Below are positions 1-4,884 of a stretch of 6,393 nt of DNA, piece after piece. The number at the start of each line of letters is the position of its first letter. Within the stretch, counting starts at the first letter, position 1. The notes beneath the pieces were generated by a model. It ran no database searches. It saw only the letters and a program-made list of their open reading frames with translations, and was not told the origin of the DNA. Position numbers and translations under genes: made by a program. The stretch is from Parachlamydiales bacterium (GTDB lineage: Bacteria > Chlamydiota > Chlamydiia > Chlamydiales > Rhabdochlamydiaceae): contig JAGVJV010000024.1 of NCBI GenBank assembly GCA_020050965.1, positions 1 through 6,393 of the forward strand, read 5' to 3'.

Positions 1-373
1 AGAAACAATCTAATGCACAGTCGTGAACTGTAGTAATAAGCATTCCCAGAGGATGTGCTAAAACCGTTCCAGCTAAAGCTATAATAGAAAGTGCTGTTTG
101 GAGAAGAGCATATATGCTTTCCTTCACACCCCCATTTTGAATTTCAGTCAAGAGCTGTGAAATTGAAGTAACCGAACGCAAACCTCCAAGTGTCAGCGAA
201 AGAGTAAAGCCAAACGGTTTATACAAACTCAGAAATGGCAATGCAACAGATGTGATACGTTTGCATTGATCAAAGTAATAATTCCCTGACTCCTCCTCTG
301 GAAGGTCATTCTTATATTCTCTATGAAAATAGTCTGGTTCTGAAATTTTAAAATTATTTGCTTCTAGACTCAT
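1..373 (-). CDS. Chlamydiae-type hydrophobic membrane protein, N-terminal part (runs off the window)
   Basis: This is the first 124 residues of an open frame that starts with ATG at 373 and is still open at position 2, so the C-terminus lies outside the window. The N-terminus (residues 1-37) is polar and acidic, with PEEES near residue 25. Two hydrophobic stretches follow: about 42-66, containing LPFLSLYKPFGF, and about 87-116, containing ALLQTALSIIALAG. The LPFLSLYKPFGF block followed by a second helix ending near GMLITT recalls a family of multi-copy hydrophobic proteins of unknown function in Parachlamydia-like Chlamydiae; this is recognition from memory, not an alignment. The start is supported by a GAGGAAGA purine run directly before the ATG, although the spacing is short. 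An ATG at 383 is out of frame and closes quickly. A TATAAT box at 407-412 suggests its own promoter. I cannot assign a function. Confidence 0.75.
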   Translation of the reverse strand, partial: MSLEANNFKISEPDYFHREYKNDLPEEESGNYYFDQCKRITSVALPFLSLYKPFGFTLSLTLGGLRSVTSISQLLTEIQNGGVKESIYALLQTALSIIALAGTVLAHPLGMLITTVHDCALDCF

Positions 374-406
374 TCTTCCTCATGTTTTTTAAATTACCTT
401 GGAAGA

Positions 407-435
407 ATTATATCGAATTAGATGATATGTATAAA
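407..435 (-). promoter_or_regulatory. Promoter for the partial membrane-protein gene
   Basis: Read on the minus strand, a perfect TATAAT lies at 412-407. It is preceded, after a 17-base spacer, by TTTATA at 435-430, which matches four of six bases of a sigma-70 type -35 box. Initiation near 400 would give a leader of about 27 bases before the ATG at 373. The region is very AT-rich, so a chance match is possible, but its position between two co-oriented genes fits. Confidence 0.45.
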
Positions 436-449
436 TGATAAATATTAAA

Positions 450-1259
450 TTAATCTGTTTTATAAATTTTATTTTTATTATACAAATATACTAGAACAGC
501 AATTGTGGGAATAGCTATAAGGCATACAGCTGAAACTAGGGGGTGAATTCCACAATGCCAAAGCATTACAAAGTCATGAGCAAGATCATTTGGGTCAGCT
601 GAAAAAGCCGAGAAGGCATAACTGAGATGGCCGATAATTGAAAAATTTGAAGAGAAAAATATACTTTTGCTTAGATCAGGAAAATTTTCACCTAAGTGAA
701 GTGCTACGATAATCCCAATAGTGGCAAAGCAAACGGCAAGTAAAGGTCCCGCAGCAGCAATCACTAATCTGGAATTTAATGATCCCAAAAGCTTTCCAAA
801 TACTGTGTATTGACCAGTTATCCAAGTTGTTGATCCCTCAAATAAATTATCGATTGTTACTTGGGAGTTAGCATGAGTATGTATCAATGAAATAGCTCCA
901 TAATGCCCGCCTTCATGGAATAAAACGTTCCCTGTTGTTCCAAAGACCAATGCATGGGTGAAAGGGGGAATCATTTTGCAGGTTTGGGTAAGGGGGGTGG
1001 CTGCATGATTGCTTCCGGCACAGCTCCCTTCGAAAATAATTGCTACCATTTTTGAAAAAATATTGACTGCTAAAATAGCTACAGTAAATACAACAAGTGA
1101 GATTGCCACTTGTGGAGTAGCTGCAAATAGGCATGCAGTTCCTATGGCGAGCGAACTAACCAGAACCTCAATACAACAACTCTTAACAGCCTGAATAGAT
1201 TGAGGCAGAAAACTGGGTCCTTGATAAGCAGAAATATTTTGAGGCGCTGCAATACTCAT
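450..1259 (-). CDS. Putative M50-like membrane zinc metalloprotease
   Basis: This 269-residue, strongly hydrophobic protein probably has five or six membrane segments, near residues 28-48, 50-77, 99-114, 164-189, 199-220 and 237-260. The key motif is HEGGH at 115-119, an HExxH zinc site placed at the end of a hydrophobic stretch (VLFHEGGHYGAISLI). It is followed by AAAGPLL at 168-174, resembling the AGP segment in the second core helix of M50 (site-2 protease-like) proteins. The acidic stretch DPNDLAHDF at 222-230 could supply the third metal ligand (Asp222, Asp225 or Asp229). The order HExxH, AGP, late Asp is that of M50 families. This is a short version without a PDZ domain. I recall similar proteins from amoeba-associated Chlamydiae. 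Substrate and site of action are unknown; an inner-membrane location is inferred. The ribosome binding site is weak (AGG five bases before ATG). Its stop lies 76 bases before the next gene, which seems to have a separate promoter. Confidence 0.72.
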   Translation of the reverse strand: MSIAAPQNISAYQGPSFLPQSIQAVKSCCIEVLVSSLAIGTACLFAATPQVAISLVVFTVAILAVNIFSKMVAIIFEGSCAGSNHAATPLTQTCKMIPPFTHALVFGTTGNVLFHEGGHYGAISLIHTHANSQVTIDNLFEGSTTWITGQYTVFGKLLGSLNSRLVIAAAGPLLAVCFATIGIIVALHLGENFPDLSKSIFFSSNFSIIGHLSYAFSAFSADPNDLAHDFVMLWHCGIHPLVSAVCLIAIPTIAVLVYLYNKNKIYKTD

Positions 1260-1299
1260 AATAACCTGGATTTTAAAAAATAAATTTTAATTAATCACA

Positions 1300-1305
1300 A
1301 TTATA
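1300..1305 (-). promoter_or_regulatory. -10 box for the M50-like gene
   Basis: A perfect TATAAT lies on the minus strand at 1305-1300, 40 bases upstream of the ATG at 1259. The hexamer 17 bases upstream (TTTAAT) is a poor -35 box, three of six. The surroundings are extremely AT-rich, which weakens the call but also fits a chlamydial promoter region. Confidence 0.42.
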
Positions 1306-1424
1306 CAGAAAATTGATGTAAAATTAAATTAGCTAATTTATTTTAATTATCTTCATAGGAAGGTCATGATAATTACGAAACAGAAATAGTAGAATGGTGT
1401 CGCCTCAGAAAACAGGGGAAATCC

Positions 1425-1699
1425 GTGCGCTAAGGAAAATTTTCCTCGTTAAACGATTGGTTTAGCGGGTTTTTAAGCAATGGGCCTGATAGCCAGCTCC
1501 TGTACAACATAGCTTGTGAAGATAAAAAACGCACTGTTCCTAACCTTCTTGCCAACCGGGGATCAAGGAGGTCGTGTTAGTGGACAGCCCTCTTAAGAAA
1601 CCCACCGAGAATCGACTATTTTAATGTTACCCATGACTTAATATCGAAAACTGCTTCGGCTCGATTCTGCGCTTAAAGAACACGCTTGGCGTCGATTTT
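1425..1699 (+). ncRNA. Candidate multi-branched structured RNA, family unknown
   Basis: Found by hand pairing. 1433-1446 is a perfect 14-base palindrome (AGGAAAATTTTCCT). 1447-1454 pairs with 1460-1467 around a five-base loop. 1467-1477 pairs with 1592-1603 in an 11-bp helix with a single bulged G at 1597; it competes with the previous stem for base 1467. Inside this helix, 1543-1551 pairs with 1564-1572 (nine pairs, one G-U), 1503-1507 with 1514-1518, and 1482-1485 with 1587-1590. Beyond it, 1608-1615 pairs perfectly with 1661-1668, or alternatively with 1691-1699. The G-U wobbles (1449/1465, 1547/1568) are pairs only if the plus strand is the RNA; on the minus strand they would be A-C mismatches. 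GTGCG at 1425 followed by such helices recalls the 5' end of a group II intron, but no domain V or maturase is present. No convincing promoter was found, and decayed DNA that still folds is a real alternative. Confidence 0.3.
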
Positions 1700-1746
1700 A
1701 ACACTGGAAATCATCATTTCGTATTTTCTCGACCCAACGCATTAGA

Positions 1747-1983
1747 CTAAAACCGACAAGCATTGAGCAACTGGCGCATTTCCTTCCTCTCTGCAACTGC
1801 CTGAGAACTGAAAAAGCCATGCCGAGTTTTCGCTTTAATCATTCGCTGCAAGCCTTCCGCAGACCGCGCACCACAACTTTTTCCGCCATGAAGTCGGCAT
1901 TTTGAGGATCCCGCCATAGCTGGCTGGCGGCACTGTTGGTAGTCATTGCTTCGAGCTTTGGCGTTACATAATCTTCCGAACAT
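1747..1983 (-). CDS. HGGxSTG-type small island protein (variant HGGKSCG)
   Basis: This is a 78-residue basic protein. The N-terminal half has C6, C18, C29 and H32 in a spacing that could bind zinc, leading into LHGGKSCGARSAEG at residues 31-44. RHGFFSSQAVAERKEMRQLL follows at 54-73. This is the pattern of the HGGxSTG family: a Cys-containing N-terminus, HGGxSTGPRTxEG, then a KHG-Y-S-EA-AERR tail. These proteins are common on phages and genomic islands and have no established function. Here the usual Thr of STG is Cys37 and the usual GPRT is GARS. The start at 1983 is well supported by GAGGAA at 1996-1991, seven bases upstream, lying inside the preceding gene. The gene overlaps that gene by 145 bases in another frame, so translation is probably coupled. 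A DNA-binding or packaging role is only a guess. Confidence 0.78.
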   Translation of the reverse strand: MFGRLCNAKARSNDYQQCRQPAMAGSSKCRLHGGKSCGARSAEGLQRMIKAKTRHGFFSSQAVAERKEMRQLLNACRF

Positions 1984-2468
1984 GGGGTCGTTCCTCGGGT
2001 TTGTGGGGGTACCCCCCCGGTAAAGTTAGTATTCATCTGTACTTGTCCGGCCACAAAATTGCTCTGGTGTTGTACGACAACTTGCTGCACGCCACCTCGT
2101 CGTAGTCGGCTTAAAGCCTCTACGCTTTCATTGTGGGCGCGGGCTAATTTGATGCCCAAATTCGCCATGCTCTCGATGTGATCCAGTCGGTTGGCCGCCG
2201 ATGATTGTCGCAACGCTTTCATACTGAATTCATATAAGACCGCTGCCTGTGTCGCAAGTCGAGCTTCCATTGCGTTTTGTGGTTCAAAGTCTTTCAGAGT
2301 TGCGAGGATCGTCTTTACGCTCCCCTCTTCCCCAAGGAACTCATCCAGCGCCCCATAGGCGCTCGTGATAATCTGAAGCGCTAGATCGGCGGTTTTCGTT
2401 CCAGCTACCTTCTTTAAGTTTTTATCATAGCTGCTCTCGCCTTCAAAATGTTTGACTTCATTTTTCAT
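1839..2468 (-). CDS. Island-borne hypothetical protein, usual partner of the HGGxSTG protein
   Basis: This is a 209-residue, apparently soluble, largely helical protein. The recognisable part is residues 118-145: ALSRLRRGGVQQVVVQHQ, then VAGQVQMNTNF. It resembles the AL-YR-GG-Q-V-V-HV--GGQAIVG signature of a conserved island/phage protein that, from memory, is commonly encoded just upstream of an HGGxSTG gene. Residues 25-120 (ALDEFLGEEGSVKTIL, MEARLATQAAVL, NLGIKLARAHN) look like amphipathic helices. The last 47 residues (from about 163) are read from the same DNA as the HGG gene in a different frame and look unlike any domain. They may be a read-through extension after loss of an original stop near that point. 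The start at 2468 is supported by AGGAG six bases upstream. Function is unknown. Confidence 0.75.
   Translation of the reverse strand: MKNEVKHFEGESSYDKNLKKVAGTKTADLALQIITSAYGALDEFLGEEGSVKTILATLKDFEPQNAMEARLATQAAVLYEFSMKALRQSSAANRLDHIESMANLGIKLARAHNESVEALSRLRRGGVQQVVVQHQSNFVAGQVQMNTNFTGGVPPQTRGTTPCSEDYVTPKLEAMTTNSAASQLWRDPQNADFMAEKVVVRGLRKACSE
1991..1996 (-). promoter_or_regulatory. Internal ribosome binding site of the HGG-type gene
   Basis: GAGGAA on the minus strand, seven bases before the ATG at 1983, lies wholly inside the upstream gene. It fixes the start of the HGG-type protein and is the main evidence that the 145-base overlap is really translated in two frames. Confidence 0.6.
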
Positions 2469-2474
2469 CCTTGA

Positions 2475-2479
2475 CTCCT
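2475..2479 (-). promoter_or_regulatory. Ribosome binding site overlapping an iteron-like 9-mer
   Basis: AGGAG sits six bases before the ATG at 2468 and fixes the start of the 209-residue protein. The same place carries GAGTCAAGG (minus strand, 2477-2469), identical to the junction between octamers in the nearby array (2621-2629). A protein binding the array could also touch this site. Confidence 0.55.
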
Positions 2480-2529
2480 AGGCAATTTTTTTCCTTTTTG
2501 CAGTTTGGTAACGAGTCATTGTTTCCCTC

Positions 2530-2558
2530 TTTATGGTTGTCAAATAAATACTTGTCAT
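2530..2558 (-). promoter_or_regulatory. Possible promoter for the 209-residue / HGG gene pair
   Basis: On the minus strand, ATGACA (2558-2553, five of six to the -35 consensus) is followed after 17 bases by CATAAA (2535-2530, four of six to the -10 box). A perfect TTGACA at 2543-2538 is also present, but the hexamer 17 bases downstream (AATGAC) is poor. The leader would be about 55 bases. Read-through from the ATPase gene is an alternative. Confidence 0.33.
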
Positions 2559-2608
2559 TATGGCAAAAGAAGCGTTTCTGTCAACTTTTCCTATTTTGGG
2601 TCAGCTTG

Positions 2609-2635
2609 GGTGAGTCTGGTGAGTCAAGGTGAGTC
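2609..2635 (+). repeat. Array of three GGTGAGTC octamers (left arm)
   Basis: Direct copies lie at 2609-2616, 2618-2625 and 2628-2635, all identical, separated by T and by AA. The 9-10 bp period puts the copies on one face of the helix, as expected for protein-binding iterons. It forms an inverted repeat with 2709-2735. Confidence 0.9.
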
Positions 2636-2708
2636 TTTTTTAAGCTACGCGGGAAATTGTCAAAAAAAACAAAAAAAATTCGACAAATTCAGTGGGCTGT
2701 TTAGAAAT

Positions 2709-2735
2709 GCCTCGCCTTGACTCACCAGACTCACC
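2709..2735 (-). repeat. Array of three octamers in opposite orientation (right arm)
   Basis: Read on the minus strand, GGTGAGTC at 2735-2728 and 2726-2719 are exact, and GGCGAGGC at 2716-2709 is a two-base variant. The spacers T and AA are the same as in the left arm, so 25 of 27 bases mirror 2609-2635. The arm ends seven bases past the ATPase stop codon. Confidence 0.9.
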
Positions 2736-2741
2736 TTAATA

Positions 2742-4883
2742 CTAGATTTTGGAAACTTTCCATATGACTGCTCGCTTAGAGCTCCCAATTGCTGTTAGTC
2801 GATGGGAGTCAATGATCCGATCTTTGAATTTTTGAATTTTGTTCCCCAGCTTGGTGGTGTTGACTTTTCCGTTCCCAGCTGGTGCAATATCTAAGAGCAC
2901 CTCATGAAGCTGTTGAACTTCAGCTGGCCATAGTTCATTTTTCAGTTGCCAATAGGAGTTCGATGAAAATTCACAAAGGTCCCTTACGGTCATAGCATCC
3001 ACAAGGAAGTGTTTATTCGCAAAATACCAAGCGGATAGCAGAGAGCTAATTTCTTCTTTTTCTGGATCGGCTTCTTTGATTGAGCGAGTGCTTTCATAGG
3101 GATCGACCTCTCCAAGCCAGACAAGAGGTCCACGAACGAATTTTGTCCATGACGAATAGGTTCGGAAATCAACTAGCGAATCCAAACCCGGGCAACCGGC
3201 CACAAGAAACGCACGAATCAAAGTTAAGATTGCCGCAACAAGTGCGCCTCGATTGGCGGGGGTGTAGACTTCCAAATTTCTGTCGAATTTTCTCTCCTCT
3301 GGATGTTCGCAATCAGGTAAAAGGCGGCACATAAGGATTCTGGTGCAAATGTCGCCCTTAAAAACGAGGTTGTTGCCTGTGAAGATAATTTGCGAGTTTG
3401 TAGCCACATCGGGCGCTTTAGACTGTCCAAGTATTCGCGGGTTGAAGAAGGCGGCAGTTAAAATCACACAGAGGTCGCGACTTTCAAGTGCGAAGTCGAG
3501 ATTGTCGACGCAGATGATTGGATCTCCAGCTATAAAGGCAGCTCCAATCCTTTTTCCGAACTCCTCTTCATTCTGAGTTGGAATAATCAAAGTTGGCTCC
3601 TTCCCAGTAGCAATAAGAGACCCTAGTTTTGCCAAAAGGGTTTTTCCTGATGAACGAGTGGAGGCATCGTTTGCAAATCCTGGCGCTAAATCTAGAGAGC
3701 GACGAATAACTGCCGTCATCATTTCGGCTAAGGCAACAGCCTTACTTACATTATCTGCAAATGGAAAGTCCTTGATCAAATCTTTCAATATAGAGAGGGC
3801 TTCTCGGGCATCATCTATTGAGGGGGCTTCTGGAATTTTTGGAAATTCTGTGCCACATGGATTGAAAAAAAGCCCCGACTCTTCATCGTAGCCTGGGTTC
3901 TCTAGTAGAGAGCCGTCTTCTCTGATGGTTGGGCAGCACACGAATCCCTTTAGGACTGGAAGGCCAGATCCATGCTTACTGAGAATCATCTTTGCGGCCT
4001 TGTCTGGAAAATCTGTTGGACGAGGATCTGGGAATCGGGCATTTTGTTTTAGCCAGGTGCATCTACGGTTGAGAACGTAGATGAGGTCAATTTCATTGCA
4101 TTCAGCGAGTGTAAGGGCTCCGATAGGCCGACGAATTTTAATCTTTTTTTTTTCATCCTCGCCAGTGGTAACACTAGCTTTTTTTTTCGCTTCTGTTTGA
4201 TATGCAATAATTTTTACAATGCGCCCCCGTTGCTGGAATACACCACAGTTTGGATTTGCTAGGATTTCACACCCCTTATCAGCAGCAAGATCGGTATGAC
4301 CTGGTTCAATTAAAAAACTGTTTGCATTTTCGGTTGTATTTTCTTTTTGCCCTACTGAGCTTTGTATTTTGGCAATTTTTGTCCTAATTTTTTGAAGTTC
4401 TTTGAATTTTTTCCTGAGGATTTTTTCAATCGATACATTTATTTCGCTCTTATTTTCAGTTGAAATAGGCCCCTTCAGATCCTCAAGGGTCAAACCAATT
4501 TTGCTCGCTTCCGATCGGATATAAGTATCAAGTTCGAGCTCTTGTCGCTGAAGCAAATCTAGTTGCGATTCTTTTTTCCTTTGACCAGCAGTCTTAGCAA
4601 AATAGTCAGAATGAACTAGAATGGTTTCCAAAGTCAGGTCTAGCTCGAATTTGGAAGAAATCTCCGCTAAATTTTCCTTAGAAAGGAGTGGGCATACATA
4701 TCCTCCACGCAGGCTATCAAATGCGCATTGCTGTTCTTCTAATAAATCCTTTTCGATTTCTGACAATTTCCTGGTAGTTTTAAATAAAACAGCCTTGACT
4801 AATTTTTCTTCCCGATTGTTAGATTCGCTAACAACTTCAACAAAATCTAATTCCTCGTCAATTATAGCAGCATTATTTTCCAT
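2742..4883 (-). CDS. Replicative primase/helicase-type P-loop ATPase of a mobile element
   Basis: A 713-residue protein from the ATG at 4883. That start is preferred over TTG at 4910 (which adds nine residues) because AGGG lies seven bases upstream and the ATG follows the helicase stop by one base. Residues 1-200 are poorly conserved and charged, with a likely coiled coil near 150-180. About 215-350 carries a central domain containing RFPDPRPTDFP and the typical PTIREDGSLLENPGYD block. The ATPase follows: Walker A-like ASTRSSGKT near 407-415, Walker B IICVDN near 456-461, sensor TGNNL near 502-506 and an Arg-rich CTRILMCRL near 513-521. FVRGPLVWLGEVDP near 582-595 then leads to a winged-helix-like tail. 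This order is that of the C-terminal part of many phage and island primase/helicase proteins, which unwind DNA as hexamers. I see no TOPRIM or archaeo-eukaryotic primase active site in the N-terminus, so true primase activity is doubtful. Two lysine-rich A tracts (4144-4153, 4179-4187) lie in a linker. Confidence 0.82.
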   Translation of the reverse strand: MENNAAIIDEELDFVEVVSESNNREEKLVKAVLFKTTRKLSEIEKDLLEEQQCAFDSLRGGYVCPLLSKENLAEISSKFELDLTLETILVHSDYFAKTAGQRKKESQLDLLQRQELELDTYIRSEASKIGLTLEDLKGPISTENKSEINVSIEKILRKKFKELQKIRTKIAKIQSSVGQKENTTENANSFLIEPGHTDLAADKGCEILANPNCGVFQQRGRIVKIIAYQTEAKKKASVTTGEDEKKKIKIRRPIGALTLAECNEIDLIYVLNRRCTWLKQNARFPDPRPTDFPDKAAKMILSKHGSGLPVLKGFVCCPTIREDGSLLENPGYDEESGLFFNPCGTEFPKIPEAPSIDDAREALSILKDLIKDFPFADNVSKAVALAEMMTAVIRRSLDLAPGFANDASTRSSGKTLLAKLGSLIATGKEPTLIIPTQNEEEFGKRIGAAFIAGDPIICVDNLDFALESRDLCVILTAAFFNPRILGQSKAPDVATNSQIIFTGNNLVFKGDICTRILMCRLLPDCEHPEERKFDRNLEVYTPANRGALVAAILTLIRAFLVAGCPGLDSLVDFRTYSSWTKFVRGPLVWLGEVDPYESTRSIKEADPEKEEISSLLSAWYFANKHFLVDAMTVRDLCEFSSNSYWQLKNELWPAEVQQLHEVLLDIAPAGNGKVNTTKLGNKIQKFKDRIIDSHRLTAIGSSKRAVIWKVSKI

Positions 4884-4884
4884 A

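Larger units (their letters stand above)
1260..1746. other. 487-base stretch without a protein gene; likely island/chromosome boundary zone
   Basis: No reading frame on either strand is both long and family-like here; stop codons interrupt all six frames. The right-to-left order is: the 3' flank of the HGG-type gene (1746-1700), with a small GAAAT/ATTTC hairpin at 1707-1720; a moderately GC-rich block (about 1395-1700) full of complementary segments, listed separately as a candidate structured RNA; and a very AT-rich block (1260-1380) carrying the TATAAT box of the M50-like gene. Gene style changes across it, from replication-island genes to chlamydial membrane proteins, so an element boundary may lie here. 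No tRNA gene, integrase or clear direct-repeat attachment site was seen. Confidence 0.5.
2537..2741. other. Candidate replication origin of the island
   Basis: Two mirrored octamer arrays enclose a 73-base spacer holding two A8 tracts separated by one C (2662-2678). These are flanked by TTGTC (2657-2661) and GACAA (2682-2686). Further TGTCA motifs lie to the left at 2538, 2553 and 2579. Iterons plus an A-tract, next to a replicative ATPase and a helicase gene, is the usual build of an origin recognised by an element-encoded initiator. Phage P4, whose alpha primase-helicase binds two sets of iterons (ori and crr), is the precedent. No function is proven. A transcriptional operator or a recombination site would also fit the repeats. 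Confidence 0.45.

Noticed and set aside
1009..1194. Plus-strand 61-codon frame opposite the M50-like gene
   Set aside because: It lies fully antisense to a recognisable membrane protein and has no supporting signals.
1394..1462. Short plus-strand frame starting with ATG at 1394
   Set aside because: It is only about 23 codons, has no ribosome binding site, and lies across the helices of the candidate RNA. Neighbouring fragments do not join into a recognisable broken gene.
1425..1700. Group II intron
   Set aside because: GTGCG followed by helices is suggestive, but I find no domain V hairpin, no branch-point domain and no maturase. Kept only as a low-probability origin of the structured block.
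1680..1700. Rho-independent terminator (ACGC/GCGT hairpin at 1682-1692)
   Set aside because: The stem is only four pairs, and neither strand is followed by a real T run.
2505..2720. Plus-strand open frame of 71 codons across the repeat arrays
   Set aside because: It covers the repeat region, has no family-like sequence and no ribosome binding site that I can see. The DNA is better explained by the mirrored octamers.
2609..2735. Terminator of the ATPase gene formed by the inverted repeat
   Set aside because: The arms are 73 bases apart and no T run follows the distal arm in the direction of transcription. The internal octamer periodicity points to protein binding instead.
3080..3891. Several plus-strand open frames inside the ATPase gene
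   Set aside because: They are antisense shadows of a gene with clear domain motifs and show no protein-like features of their own.
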